Positions 41,114 to 50,787 are shown, counted from the first letter of the stretch. The stretch: 64,000 nucleotides of DNA from Paracoccaceae bacterium (GCA_013214575.1 JABSSD010000054.1:34039-98038), one strand, 5' to 3'. Notes: a model not told the origin generated them from the sequence alone. A program made the numbers and translations.

Positions 41114-42628
41114 ATGCTCGAAGGCATCATGATCGGGCTGACCACGGCCTTTACGTTCTCTAATATTTTGTTGGTCATCGGTGGGTGCCTGATCGGCACC
41201 TTTATCGGCATGTTGCCGGGACTGGGACCGATGAGCATCATTTCCATCATGATCCCAATCGCGATCTCGATAGGCGACCCTTCGGCGGCGCTGATCCTGC
41301 TGGCGGGTGTTTATTACGGAGCGATCTTTGGTGGCTCGACTTCGTCGATCCTGATCAACGCACCGGGGGTGGCGTCAACCGTTGCCACCTCGTTTGATGG
41401 CTATCCGCTGGCGCGTGCGGGCAAAGCCGGCAAGGCGCTGACTGTGGCGGCGATTTCATCGTTCTGCGGGGGAACCATTGGTGCGGTGCTGCTGATGATC
41501 TTTGCCCCGGCGCTGGCCACTGTGGCGTTGCTGTTCCATTCGGCTGAGTATTTTGCACTGATGGTTGTGGGTCTGTCGGCGATTGCCGCTTTTGCCGGCA
41601 CCGGGCAGGTGGTCAAAGCACTGCTGATGACCGTTCTGGGCCTGATCATGGCCACCGTGGGCGAGGGAGCGCTGTTCAACCTGCCACGTTTCACCATGGG
41701 GATCATGGATCTGCAATCCGGCTTTGGCTTTGTCACCCTGGCGATGGCGATGTTTGCCCTGCCCGAGGCGCTGTATCTGGTGATGGACCCGAGCCGGTCC
41801 AACAATGAAGCCGGTGGCGAGATCAAGGATCTGCGCATCTCCCGTGCCGAAGCCAAGGAGATTGCACCGGTGATTGCCCGGCAGTCGATCCAGGGCTTTC
41901 TGATTGGGGTTCTGCCTGGGGCTGGCGCCACCATCGCCTCGTTCCTGGGCTATGCGGTGGAGCGCAACATTGCCTCGAAAGAAGACCAGGAGAAGTTCGG
42001 TAAAGGCTCGCTCAAAGGGCTGGCTGCGCCGGAGGCGGCCAATAATGCTGCCTGCACCGGCTCGTTTGTGCCGCTGCTGACACTGGGCATTCCGGGATCG
42101 GGCACCACCGCGATTCTTTTGGGGGCGCTGATTGCGTTGAACGTCAATCCGGGCCCGCGCCTGATGGTGGATAAGCCCGAGATCTTTTGGGCGGTGATCA
42201 TCTCGATGTATATCGGCAATCTGGTGCTGCTGATCCTGAACCTGCCGCTGATCCCCTATATCGCCAAGATCCTGGCGGTGCCACGCAACTATCTGATCCC
42301 GTTCATCCTGTTTTTCACCATGATGGGCGCCTACATTGGTCAGAACAATGCGACCGAACTGTTGCTGCTGGTCGGCCTTGGGATCTGTGCCACGGTGCTG
42401 CGCTTTGCGGATTACCCGCTGGCGCCGCTGCTGATCGGCTTCATTCTTGGCTCGATGCTGGAGGACAACTTTGCCCGCGCAATGCAGCTATACGATGGGC
42501 TTGGCTTTATTCTGGCGCGGCCGATGACCATGGGGCTGCTGGGGATTGCCGCGGTGCTAATTATCCTGCCCAGCTACCGGGCCCGACGGGCGCGATTGCG
42601 GGCGAAGGGGATCGCGGACGGCGATTGA
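41114..42628 (+). CDS. tctA: Tripartite tricarboxylate transporter large permease
   Basis: A 504-residue membrane protein with about twelve helices. The TctA signatures GMLPGLGPMSIISIMIP and IFGGSTSSILINAPG, each repeated in altered form in the second half (GVLPGAGATIASFLGY, LTLGIPGSGTTAILLGAL), are clear. It is the ion-coupled channel for the TctC ligand. GGAGG precedes the ATG. A bidirectional-type hairpin follows the stop. Confidence 0.93.
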   Translation: MLEGIMIGLTTAFTFSNILLVIGGCLIGTFIGMLPGLGPMSIISIMIPIAISIGDPSAALILLAGVYYGAIFGGSTSSILINAPGVASTVATSFDGYPLARAGKAGKALTVAAISSFCGGTIGAVLLMIFAPALATVALLFHSAEYFALMVVGLSAIAAFAGTGQVVKALLMTVLGLIMATVGEGALFNLPRFTMGIMDLQSGFGFVTLAMAMFALPEALYLVMDPSRSNNEAGGEIKDLRISRAEAKEIAPVIARQSIQGFLIGVLPGAGATIASFLGYAVERNIASKEDQEKFGKGSLKGLAAPEAANNAACTGSFVPLLTLGIPGSGTTAILLGALIALNVNPGPRLMVDKPEIFWAVIISMYIGNLVLLILNLPLIPYIAKILAVPRNYLIPFILFFTMMGAYIGQNNATELLLLVGLGICATVLRFADYPLAPLLIGFILGSMLEDNFARAMQLYDGLGFILARPMTMGLLGIAAVLIILPSYRARRARLRAKGIADGD

Positions 42629-42640
42629 GGTCCATATCGG

Positions 42641-42666
42641 CGGGCAGGATTTGGCTATCCTGCCCG
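42641..42666. terminator. Hairpin between convergent tctA and AEC genes
   Basis: CGGGCAGGAT and ATCCTGCCCG form a perfect 10-base stem with a 6-base loop, placed between the ends of two convergent genes. It can serve both strands, although the T-runs are short. Confidence 0.7.
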
Positions 42667-42670
42667 TTCC

Positions 42671-43603
42671 TCAGCCCAGGATGGCCAGCCAGAACCAGAC
42701 GGTAAACAGGCATAGACCGGTGGCAAGCAGCACCGAGGTGGCGGCCACCCGTTTGGCGCGGCCATACAGATTGGCAAAGATATAGGCGTTGAACCCCGGT
42801 GCCATCGAGGCGTTCAGCACCCCGGAGCGGAACAGATCCTGTGGCACTGCCAGGGTGGTGCCAAACATCCAGACCAGCAAGGGATGGATCATCAGCGAGG
42901 TCATGCAGACAAAACCGATGATGCGCATATCGCCTTCGGGGCGGTATTTAACCAACACGCCGCCCAGCGCAAACAGCGCCGCGGGCAGGGCGGCGCGGAT
43001 CAGCAGCAGCAGCGCTTCGTCAATGGCGGCTGGGATCAGCACCCCGGTCAGATTGACGATGAACCCGAGGCCAATGGCCAGGATCAGCACATTCTTGAAC
43101 ATTGCCGAGAACACCGCCGTCACCGTCTTGAGACGGCCTGCGCCCCGGTTGCGCACCACCTCCATCACGGTGATGCCCAGCCCGTAGCAAAACGGCGCAT
43201 GGAAGGCGATGATAGCAAAGTTTCCGGTCAGATTGTCGGCGCCGTAAGCGCGCTCGGTGATTGGCAGCCCCAGCAGGACCGAGTTGGAGAACAGGCAGCA
43301 AAAGCCAATGACGACGCAGTCCTCCCAGTCGCGCTTGAAGATCAGCCGGGCGCCAGTGAGGCCGATGAAAAAGCAGATCGTCGCCCCGGCGTAAAAGCTG
43401 GCCAGCAGACGCAGATCAAAACTGGCGGCGATGTCCAGGTTGGCGATGGCGCGAAACAACAGGCAGGGGATGGCAAAGCTCTGGGTGAACTTCATCAGGC
43501 CTTCGACGTGGCCCTGTTTGAAATAGCCGGCCCTGGTGGCGCTGTAACCGGCGCCGATCACCAGAAATACCGGCAGGATGACGTCAATCAGGTTCTGAAA
43601 CAT
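42671..43603 (-). CDS. AEC-family membrane transporter
   Basis: A 310-residue membrane protein with about ten hydrophobic segments, of the auxin efflux carrier (AEC) family, which includes malonate and dicarboxylate carriers in bacteria. Visible are VFLVIGAGYSATRAGYFKQG at the N-terminus and the middle LGLPITERAYGAD and FCYGLGITVMEVVRN. The substrate is not evident. It stands alone, convergent with tctA, with a 70-base gap to the MBL gene. Confidence 0.85.
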   Translation of the reverse strand: MFQNLIDVILPVFLVIGAGYSATRAGYFKQGHVEGLMKFTQSFAIPCLLFRAIANLDIAASFDLRLLASFYAGATICFFIGLTGARLIFKRDWEDCVVIGFCCLFSNSVLLGLPITERAYGADNLTGNFAIIAFHAPFCYGLGITVMEVVRNRGAGRLKTVTAVFSAMFKNVLILAIGLGFIVNLTGVLIPAAIDEALLLLIRAALPAALFALGGVLVKYRPEGDMRIIGFVCMTSLMIHPLLVWMFGTTLAVPQDLFRSGVLNASMAPGFNAYIFANLYGRAKRVAATSVLLATGLCLFTVWFWLAILG

Positions 43604-43673
43604 TTACGGCCTGGGCTGGCAGAGGACGGGTGCCTCCGGCGGGAGTATTTTGTGCAAAAAGAAACTGTGGGTG

Positions 43674-44471
43674 TCAAATTGCATAGCGGATCACCATGCC
43701 GTCATAGGCAGGGGTGATATGGTCGGGGGTCTCAGATTCGACCGTGGCGTAGTCCAGATCGTTATGCATATTGGTCAGCACCGCGCGGCGCGGCTGCAGC
43801 CGGTCGATCCATTCGAGTGCCCGGTCGTAGTGAAAATGGGTCGGGTGTGGTTTGCGGCGCAGGGAGTCAAGGATCCAGCAATCGAGATCCTGCAACTCGG
43901 CCAGCGCATCATCGTAGATTTCGGCCACATCGGGCAGGTAGGCGAGGTCGCCAATACGAAATCCCAGCGCGTCGATGGCGCCGTGGTTGACCTTGAAGGG
44001 GCGGAAGTCGATGGTGCCGCCGGGGCCTTTGATCGAGACCACTCCGTCGATGCTGCGCAGGTCGAGGATTGGCGGATAGGAGGAGCCTTCGGGCTGCACA
44101 AAGGCATAGCCAAAGCGCGACAGCAGGCCGTTCTGGGTATCGCCATTGGCGTAGACCGGCACCCGTTTCTTCATGTTGAAGACAATCATCCGCAGGTCGT
44201 CGATGCCATGCACGTGATCGGCGTGGTCGTGGGTATAGATGACCGCGTCCAGCCGCCCGGTGCCGCTGTCCAGCAGCTGGCTGCGCATGTCCGGTGAGGT
44301 GTCGATCAGCACCGTGGTGGTGCCGTCAGGCCCATCGCGTTCCACCAGCAGTGAGCAGCGGCGGCGCCTGTTGCGTGGGTTGTTGGGATCGCATTGGCCC
44401 CAGTCCCCGCCCAGCCGCGGCACGCCGCCAGAGGAGCCGCAGCCCAGAATGGTAAAGCGCAGCTCTGCCAT
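43674..44471 (-). CDS. MBL-fold metallohydrolase, PhnP-like
   Basis: A 265-residue metallo-beta-lactamase-fold enzyme. The metal site is YTHDHADHVHGIDD, and the N-terminus has the PhnP-like GCGSSGGVPRLGGDWG with a cysteine in QCDPNNPRNRRRR. Family members are phosphoribosyl cyclic phosphate phosphodiesterases, but this chromosomal copy lies next to tatD, holB and tmk, not phn genes, so the substrate is open. It overlaps tatD by one base. Confidence 0.88.
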   Translation of the reverse strand: MAELRFTILGCGSSGGVPRLGGDWGQCDPNNPRNRRRRCSLLVERDGPDGTTTVLIDTSPDMRSQLLDSGTGRLDAVIYTHDHADHVHGIDDLRMIVFNMKKRVPVYANGDTQNGLLSRFGYAFVQPEGSSYPPILDLRSIDGVVSIKGPGGTIDFRPFKVNHGAIDALGFRIGDLAYLPDVAEIYDDALAELQDLDCWILDSLRRKPHPTHFHYDRALEWIDRLQPRRAVLTNMHNDLDYATVESETPDHITPAYDGMVIRYAI

Positions 44472-45286
44472 CAGGATGGCACCGCATAGGCGGCGGCCTT
44501 GGTGAACAAGCGGTCAAAATTTGCCTGGGTGTGGGCGGCGAAATCGGCGTAGTCGAGCCCATAGACCTGGGCTCCGACGCGGGCGGTATGGGCGGTATAG
44601 GCGGGCTGGTTGCGTTGGCCGCGATGGGGCGGCGGCGCCAGATAAGGCGCGTCGGTTTCGACCAGCACCCGGTCTATCGGAGCGGCGGCAAAGATGTCGC
44701 GGATCTCCTGACTTTTGGGGAAGGCGGCGATGCCGGACATCGACAGGTAGCAGCCAAGCTCCAGGGTGGCGCGGGCCAGCTCTGGTGACGATGAGAAGCA
44801 ATGCATGACGCAGGAGAAGGCGCCGTTGTTCATTTCCTCGGTCAGGATGCGTGTCATGTCCTCGTCGGCGGCGCGCGAGTGGATGATCAGCGGCAAGCCG
44901 GTGTCGCGGGCGGCGGCGATGTGGATGCGCAGGCTGTCTTTTTGCAGCTGGGCGCTGTCGGCGGTGTAGTGATAATCAAGCCCGGTCTCACCGATGCCGA
45001 CAAATTTGGGATGTTTGGCCAGCTCCAGCAGCTGATCCAGCGTCGCCATGGGCTCGCTTGCGGCGCTCATCGGGTGGGTGCCTGCGGCGTAGAACACCGG
45101 CGCGTGGGCATCGGCGATGGCGCGCACGCTGGGTTCGTTTTTCAGCTTGGTGCAGATGGTGACCATGCGGGTCACACCGGCCTCGGCTGCATCGGCGATG
45201 ATCTGCTCCAGCTTGCCCTCGAAGTCGGGGAAATCGAGGTGGCAGTGGCTGTCGGTGATCTGGGGAGTGATGGTGGTCTGGGTCAT
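44471..45286 (-). CDS. tatD: TatD-family metal-dependent hydrolase
   Basis: A 271-residue TIM-barrel hydrolase of the TatD DNase family. The metal ligands are visible: DSHCHLDF, GIGETGLDYHY, IIHSRAADED, VMHCFSSS and ETDAPYLAPPPHRGQRN. Such proteins have 3'-5' exonuclease or deoxyribonuclease activity linked to DNA quality control. The cluster with holB and tmk is common in alphaproteobacteria. Confidence 0.92.
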   Translation of the reverse strand: MTQTTITPQITDSHCHLDFPDFEGKLEQIIADAAEAGVTRMVTICTKLKNEPSVRAIADAHAPVFYAAGTHPMSAASEPMATLDQLLELAKHPKFVGIGETGLDYHYTADSAQLQKDSLRIHIAAARDTGLPLIIHSRAADEDMTRILTEEMNNGAFSCVMHCFSSSPELARATLELGCYLSMSGIAAFPKSQEIRDIFAAAPIDRVLVETDAPYLAPPPHRGQRNQPAYTAHTARVGAQVYGLDYADFAAHTQANFDRLFTKAAAYAVPS

Positions 45287-45329
45287 GCCTGTCTCTGTCG
45301 CGGGAGCGTCCTGGCGGCGCAGCGCCGAC

Positions 45330-46457
45330 CTAAAGGGACGCGGTTTTCTGCATCTTGAAAACGGTATCTAGGACAAGCGCCGCGGGGTCAAGGTTCACCG
45401 CCTGACCATGGCGGGCGCGGCTGGTTACCACGGCGGCTAATTCGGCCCAGGCGCGGGCGGCTTGGGGTGTGGGCGACAACCGGGTCAGCACCGTTGCCTC
45501 GTCCGCTGCCGCCTGAGGCACTGGCGGCGTGCCGGTGGCACCAGTGCGGGCCAGACGGGCCAGAGCCACGTCGATCAGGGTGAGCAGCAGTTCGAACCTC
45601 TCAGAAGCACCGCGTTGGGCGGCGGCCTCGGCCAGCGCCATGGCGCGGGGCCGGTCGAGCTGCGGCATCGAGGCGAGGATCTGCACCAGCTCGGAATAGA
45701 TCTGCAATCCGCCGAGGTTCAGCAGCCGCAGGGCGACGCCGACAGAGCCACCCGCGAGGGCTGCGAGGTGATCCGGGTTTGCGGGCGGCTCGGCGCCGGA
45801 TTGGGACAGCGCCTTTTGCATGTCCTCGGGGGACAGCGGCGACAGCCGCAGGCTGCGACAGCGCGACCGGATGGTGGGCAGCAGCCGCGAGGGCTGGTGC
45901 GAGATCAGCAGTAGGGTGGTGCGGGCCGGGGGCTCTTCGAGCATTTTCAGCAGCGCATTGGCGGCGCTGGTGTTCATGTCGTCGGCGGCATCGATGATCA
46001 CCACCCGGCGGCCGCCGTCGGTGGCGGTGAGGCCAAAGAAGCGATTCAGGGTGCGGATGTCATCGACCACGATCTGGCCGCGCAATTTCCCCTTGTCGTT
46101 ATAGCTGCGGCTGATGGCGGCAAGGCCGGGTTCGGCCAGCGCCTGAATGCGGTGCGCCACCGGGTGGTCAGGGCTGACATCCAGCGTCTCCACCGGCGGA
46201 GGGGCGCCGAACAGGCCTGTCTCAGCCGGTGGGGTGGCCAGCAGAAAGCGGGCGATGCGCCAGGCAAGAGTGGCCTTGCCGATGCCCTGCGGTCCGGTCA
46301 GCAGCCAGCCGTGGTGCAGGCGGTCGGAATTGAAGGCGGTGAGAAAGGCAGATTCCGCCTGAGACTGGCCAAACAACTGCGGTGTTTCGCGCGGGTGTGG
46401 CGCGCCGGGGGCCTGATCTGCGCGCGGCAGGTCTTCGTCTGACGGATTGCCCTTCAT
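45330..46457 (-). CDS. holB: DNA polymerase III subunit delta'
   Basis: A 375-residue AAA+ clamp-loader subunit. It has LFGQSQAESAFLTAFNSDRL, then a degenerate P-loop GPQGIGKATLAW, the VVIIDAADDMNTSAANALLK walker-B-like region and RLLPTIRSRCRSL, the SRC motif of clamp-loader proteins. The C-terminal collar domain is less conserved. It helps load the sliding clamp onto DNA. It overlaps tmk by 4 bases. Confidence 0.92.
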   Translation of the reverse strand: MKGNPSDEDLPRADQAPGAPHPRETPQLFGQSQAESAFLTAFNSDRLHHGWLLTGPQGIGKATLAWRIARFLLATPPAETGLFGAPPPVETLDVSPDHPVAHRIQALAEPGLAAISRSYNDKGKLRGQIVVDDIRTLNRFFGLTATDGGRRVVIIDAADDMNTSAANALLKMLEEPPARTTLLLISHQPSRLLPTIRSRCRSLRLSPLSPEDMQKALSQSGAEPPANPDHLAALAGGSVGVALRLLNLGGLQIYSELVQILASMPQLDRPRAMALAEAAAQRGASERFELLLTLIDVALARLARTGATGTPPVPQAAADEATVLTRLSPTPQAARAWAELAAVVTSRARHGQAVNLDPAALVLDTVFKMQKTASL

Positions 46458-47089
46458 GACAATGCGGCCTGGGCCTGGGCCAAAACATCAGCGGCGACTG
46501 CGTCAATCGGGCGGCCGCCGTCAATCACCCGGAACCGGGGGGCAAACTCCTGTGCCAGGGCCAGAAATCCGGCGCGCATTTTCTGTTGCAGCTCAATGCC
46601 AAAATCCTCGAACCGTTCCTCAGAGGTCTGGCGGCCCTTGGCGCGCGACAGGCCCAGCTCGGGGTCCATGTCGATCAGCAGGGTCAGATCGGGTTCGCGG
46701 CTTATCATCAGCTGGTGCAACTGGTCGACGGTGGCGCGCAGATCGCCGCGCGACAGGCCCTGATACATCCGGGTGCTGTCGGCAAAGCGGTCACAGATCA
46801 CCACTTTACCAGCCCGAAGGGCCGGTTCGATGGTGCGCTCCAGATGGTCGCGGCGGGCGGCGGTGAACAGCAATAGCTCGGTCTCGGCGGACCAACGGTC
46901 GGGATCGCCTTCCAGCACCAGGCGGCGGATTTCCTCGGCGCCGGTAGAGCCACCGGGCTCGCGGGTGAGGACAACCTGGTGGCCCTGTTGCCGCAGGGTT
47001 TCCGCCAGCAGGCGGCATTGGGTGGATTTGCCCGAGCCGTCGATACCCTCGAAGGTCAGGAACAGGCCGTTGGCCGCTGCTGGTGTCAC
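46454..47089 (-). CDS. tmk: Thymidylate kinase
   Basis: A 211-residue dTMP kinase. The P-loop is EGIDGSGKSTQ, the substrate-binding DRFADSTRMYQG has the conserved Arg, and the LID region is LSRAKGRQ. The GTG start at 47089 overlaps the carboxypeptidase stop by 4 bases. The enzyme makes dTDP from dTMP for DNA synthesis. Length is normal. Confidence 0.94.
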   Translation of the reverse strand: MTPAAANGLFLTFEGIDGSGKSTQCRLLAETLRQQGHQVVLTREPGGSTGAEEIRRLVLEGDPDRWSAETELLLFTAARRDHLERTIEPALRAGKVVICDRFADSTRMYQGLSRGDLRATVDQLHQLMISREPDLTLLIDMDPELGLSRAKGRQTSEERFEDFGIELQQKMRAGFLALAQEFAPRFRVIDGGRPIDAVAADVLAQAQAALS

Positions 47090-48276
47090 AGTGCCGCCTC
47101 AGGACCATTGAGGAATTGGGTGATCAGGACGGATGCGGCGGTTTTCACCCGCACAAAGAAACCGCCACTGGGCACGTCATTTGCCGCCACAAGGGGCAGG
47201 CGTATTTCGGGCAGGTCTTCGGGGTGCAGCACCAGTTCAGCCAGTTTCTGCCCCTTTTTGATCGGCGCCTCGATGGGGCCGGTATAGACCACCTCTGCGT
47301 TGATCTGCTTGCCGGACAGGGCCGGCAGCAATATGGTCAGATCCTCGGCGGGCACCAGATCTACGGTTTTCTGCGCCCCCCGCCAGACTTCGGCCTGGGC
47401 CACCGGAACAGAGGCTTTGGCGATTGTTTTGCTGGTAAATTGGCGAAACGACCAGTTCACCAGAGCCTCAGACTGCTCGGCCCGCTGCCGGGTGCTGTCC
47501 AGCCCCGAGAGCACAAAGATCACCCTGCGGTCGCCCTGAACCGCAGAGCCAACCAAGCCATAGCCGGCCTCAGCTGTGTGGCCTGTTTTCAAGCCATCGG
47601 CGCCAATGCCAAGGCTGAGCAAGGGATTGCGATTGCGGATGTTCGAGGGGGCGCGTCCGTCAAATTTGAATTCGGTTTCCGAAAACAGCGGGTAATATTC
47701 TGGAAAATCCTCGATCAGATGCTGGGCCAGAATGGCCAGATCCTGAACCGACATGCGATGTCCGGCGGCGGGCCAGCCATTGGCATTGGCAAAGGTTGAA
47801 TTCGCCATGCCCATCTGCTTGGCGCGCTTGGTCATGTAGCGGGCAAACCCGGCCTCGGTTCCGTCCGGGCTGAGCGCCTCGGCCAGCACCACACAGGCAT
47901 CATTGCCGGACAACACGATGATACCGCGCAGCAGATCCTCGACCCGGACCCGGTCGGTGGTGTCCAGAAACATGGTGGAGCCGCCATAGCTCATCGCGTG
48001 CTGACTGACTGGCAGTTCCTCATCCAGGGTCAGGCGGCCATCGCGGATCGCCTCAAAGGCCACATAGAGCGTCATCAGCTTGGACATCGAGGCGGGCGGC
48101 AGCGGGGTTTCGGCGTTTTTCGCCAGCAAAACGGTGTCTGTCTGCTGATCCACAACATAGGCGGCGCGGGCCTTGGTTTCAAAGGCTGCGGCAGAGAGCG
48201 CCGAGAGGCCAAGCACCAGGCCACCCAGGCCAGCCAGTGCGACCAGTCTGGCAGAGGATTTCAAGACATTGATCAT
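47086..48276 (-). CDS. D-alanyl-D-alanine carboxypeptidase
   Basis: A 396-residue penicillin-binding protein of the DacA/C type with an N-terminal signal (ALAGLGGLVLGLSALSAAAF). The active-site motifs are SMSK in PPASMSKLMTLY, SGNDA as SxN and GLKTGHT as KTG. The C-terminal domain (PBP5_C-like) follows. It trims peptidoglycan stem peptides in the periplasm. It lies between the SPOR lipoprotein gene and tmk. Confidence 0.93.
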   Translation of the reverse strand: MINVLKSSARLVALAGLGGLVLGLSALSAAAFETKARAAYVVDQQTDTVLLAKNAETPLPPASMSKLMTLYVAFEAIRDGRLTLDEELPVSQHAMSYGGSTMFLDTTDRVRVEDLLRGIIVLSGNDACVVLAEALSPDGTEAGFARYMTKRAKQMGMANSTFANANGWPAAGHRMSVQDLAILAQHLIEDFPEYYPLFSETEFKFDGRAPSNIRNRNPLLSLGIGADGLKTGHTAEAGYGLVGSAVQGDRRVIFVLSGLDSTRQRAEQSEALVNWSFRQFTSKTIAKASVPVAQAEVWRGAQKTVDLVPAEDLTILLPALSGKQINAEVVYTGPIEAPIKKGQKLAELVLHPEDLPEIRLPLVAANDVPSGGFFVRVKTAASVLITQFLNGPEAAL

Positions 48277-48294
48277 AGCTGTACCCTCGGGTGA

Positions 48295-49206
48295 TTAATT
48301 GGTGACCGCATAGGCATCCGAGAAGCCGGCAGCCTTGACCTGCTTCAACAGGGAGGTGCGTTCGGACTTGCTTTGTGCCGGGCCGACCACCACCCGCCAG
48401 AATGGTTTGCCATTGGAGGACTGGGCCAGCACGGTTGGGATCATACCCGCATTGCGCATTTGCCCGGCGGTGCCTTTGGCATTGGCTTCGACGCTGAAAA
48501 TGCCGATCTGGATAAAGGGTTTTTCCAGCGATGACGGTCGGGCTGCGGGTTGCGGGGCCGTGGGGGCCGGAGGGGTGGCAGACTCGGTGGCAGGCGGGGT
48601 GGCAGACTGGGTGGCCGCATCAATGGCGGCGGCGGCGCCGGCGATGGGGTCAAGCGTGGATTGGGAAATGTCATCACTGTCGCCCGTCACCGGTTCCAGC
48701 ATGGCGATCTCAACTTCGGCGAGGTCTTCGATCACCGGGCTTTCATCGACGGTTTCGCGGCGCAGCGCGGTGACGTTCAGCTCCACCGGGGCGCCAGCCA
48801 GCATCCCCAGCGCGGCGGCGGCATCCGAGGAGGCCTGCAATTTTGGACCGGGGATCTCGCGTTCGCGGCGAAACAGGGCGCCGATGACAAATTTACCGTT
48901 GGCATTGTTGCGGATGATCACCCGTTCGGGGTCTTTGGCATCCGGGTGAGCCACCCAAACACCGCCCAGCGACGGCCGTCCATCCCAGAGCCCAGCCGCA
49001 GTCACCTGAAACACATCCGGCGCTTCGACGTCGCGCTCGACCAGATGGGTGCTGCTGCTGGCGACTGGCGCATTGGGGCTGGCGCTATCCTTGGGCGTCA
49101 GAAATCCCAGTGTGGCGCCGTCTTCGCAGGCGGTTAACAGCAGCAGGCAAATGGCGGTGGCAGCCAAGCGTGTGGTGCGAGTTCTCATCCCCGTGGCGTC
49201 GCGCAT
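48295..49206 (-). CDS. SPOR-domain lipoprotein
   Basis: A 303-residue lipoprotein. The signal ends in a lipobox, LLTAC, at about residue 25. The C-terminal SPOR domain, which binds glycan strands lacking peptides, spans FIQIGIFSVEANAKGTAGQM to RVVVGPAQSKSERTSLLKQV. The linker carries a TPPATESATPP repeat from a 24-base duplication. It is a cell-envelope or septal protein next to the D,D-carboxypeptidase. The ATG at 49206 follows AAGGAA; longer frames run into the tRNA region. Confidence 0.88.
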   Translation of the reverse strand: MRDATGMRTRTTRLAATAICLLLLTACEDGATLGFLTPKDSASPNAPVASSSTHLVERDVEAPDVFQVTAAGLWDGRPSLGGVWVAHPDAKDPERVIIRNNANGKFVIGALFRREREIPGPKLQASSDAAAALGMLAGAPVELNVTALRRETVDESPVIEDLAEVEIAMLEPVTGDSDDISQSTLDPIAGAAAAIDAATQSATPPATESATPPAPTAPQPAARPSSLEKPFIQIGIFSVEANAKGTAGQMRNAGMIPTVLAQSSNGKPFWRVVVGPAQSKSERTSLLKQVKAAGFSDAYAVTN

Positions 49207-49418
49207 GTTGTATTCCTTGCCTGTCATTTGGACGTCATTGCGTCGCGTGTCGGTTATCCCGGTTCGCCTAATTCTAACGTTACCATAGCGCGTGGCTGTT
49301 ATCATGGAAAGTCTGTCCCTTAATCCTCGGCAAAATACCCCCATTTGAGGCAATATTGAAATGCGGTTGGTTTTCCTCTTGCCAGTGTTGCGCGTAGCGC
49401 CTAAACCCCGATCCGACC

Positions 49419-49508
49419 GGGGAGGTGGCAGAGTGGTCGAATGCGGCGGTCTTGAAAACCGTTGAACGTGAGAGCGTTCCCGGGGTTCGAATCCCCGTCT
49501 CCCCGCCA
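49419..49508 (+). tRNA. tRNA-Ser(UGA)
   Basis: A 90-base tRNA with a long variable arm, as for serine. The acceptor stem GGGGAGG pairs with TCTCCCC, G73 is the discriminator and CCA is encoded. The anticodon loop CTTGAAA puts TGA at 49453-49455. The T-arm has GGTTCGAATCC. An integrase gene follows 80 bases downstream, so the 3' end is a likely phage attachment site. Confidence 0.93.
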
Positions 49509-49588
49509 CAAAATCAAAGTCTTAGAGAGTATTTTGGTTGCCGTCGTTTGGGTGGTGATTTTGGTGTTTCCCAAAAAGTTTCCCACGT

Positions 49589-50587
49589 TCATGATCTGTT
49601 TTTGTTCTGTTCGCGTAAGGTTTGGGCCTGCTTTGCAAGGCGCTTCTGACTCGCTCCTTTGGAATACTTCTGGACCATTGATAGGCTTTTGTGACCGGTG
49701 ATCGCTGCAATCTGCTGATCTGTGCAACCCGCCTCGGCCAATTCGCTTGCAGCGCTGTATCGCAACCCATGCAAGGTGAATTCCGTAAGGCCGGTGGCTT
49801 TTCTGACTGCCATAACTTTCTTCTGGATCTGGTCGTAATTCAGTTTTCGGCCAAATTCATCATTCAGGATGTGACTTAGGCTGGTGCGTTTTGTGGTCCC
49901 TAGCACAGCTTTCAGTGCGCTGGTGAAGGGGATCCAAAGCCGCGCCTTGGTTTTCCCTTGCGTAACCCAGACGCCGTCGCTTTCAACATGTGCCCACTCC
50001 ATCCTAGTGAGATCAGAAGCGCGTTGCCCGGTCCCAAGGGCAAGTTCAAAGATCAGCAATGCTGTCCCATGTGCCTCTTTTCGATACGCCGCAATGGCCG
50101 ATGCTGGCCAGGGTTTGTGGCCGTCACCAGTCTTGATTTTCGCGATGCCCTTGGCCGGATTGTCGCGTTGCCAATCGAGGTCAATGGCCTGTTCAAACAG
50201 AATTGAAAGCATGTGGGGAATGTAATTGGCAAAGCGCGCCCGGTGGCGGTTGGCCATTTGCGCCTCGATGATCGTGGATCGGCGCATTGCAGTCGGATCT
50301 TTGGGGCCAATAACGTCGTGCAAATATTCCAGAACTTTCGAGTAATCAGCCTTGGTGCGTGTGGCCAGCCGTTCCCATTTCGGGCTTTGCTTGTAACTAA
50401 GGATCAGCTTGTCAAAGGTGAACCTTTGCGAGAGTGCGCCATCGCCGCGCATTAAGCGCCAGTATTCCCGATCGTATTCTTCGCTCTTGGGGTCGTTCGG
50501 CAGGCGCACGTATTGGCCACCCTTGCGGAAATACTGGTAAGTGCGACCTTTGACTTTCTTTGACGTGGTGAACTTCTTTTTTACCAT
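49589..50587 (-). CDS. int: Tyrosine recombinase (phage integrase)
   Basis: A 332-residue phage integrase with the catalytic set: Arg in GTGQRASDLTRM, HxxR in LHGLRYSAA, His in ITGHKS and the nucleophile Tyr in MVQKYSKG. The N-terminal SAM-like core-binding domain precedes it. It faces the tRNA-Ser gene, the expected arrangement for a prophage integrated at the 3' end of that tRNA. Its 5' end overlaps the excisionase-like gene. Confidence 0.93.
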   Translation of the reverse strand: MVKKKFTTSKKVKGRTYQYFRKGGQYVRLPNDPKSEEYDREYWRLMRGDGALSQRFTFDKLILSYKQSPKWERLATRTKADYSKVLEYLHDVIGPKDPTAMRRSTIIEAQMANRHRARFANYIPHMLSILFEQAIDLDWQRDNPAKGIAKIKTGDGHKPWPASAIAAYRKEAHGTALLIFELALGTGQRASDLTRMEWAHVESDGVWVTQGKTKARLWIPFTSALKAVLGTTKRTSLSHILNDEFGRKLNYDQIQKKVMAVRKATGLTEFTLHGLRYSAASELAEAGCTDQQIAAITGHKSLSMVQKYSKGASQKRLAKQAQTLREQNKNRS

Positions 50588-50787
50588 TTCACGCCCTCAT
50601 ATCCATCGACAAAATCACCCCTCAAAACGGCCTGCAACTCAGCGGCGTCCCATCGTTCAAATGGACCGACTTTTCGGGGGCGTGGCAAGATCCCTTGTTC
50701 CACAAGCTTCCGAAATTCTATCAATTTCAAATCGAGCAAGTGGGCCGCATTTTTCTCACCAACTGCAAGGGGCGCTAGGCTGCCCAT
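50581..50787 (-). CDS. Excisionase-like DNA-binding protein
   Basis: A 68-residue protein with an AlpA/MerR-type helix-turn-helix (EKNAAHLLDLKLIEFRKLVE, then GILPRPRKVGPFERW), similar in kind to phage excisionases and AlpA regulators. It directly precedes and overlaps the integrase gene, which favours excisionase. ATG follows the upstream TAG. Confidence 0.75.
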   Translation of the reverse strand: MGSLAPLAVGEKNAAHLLDLKLIEFRKLVEQGILPRPRKVGPFERWDAAELQAVLRGDFVDGYEGVKW

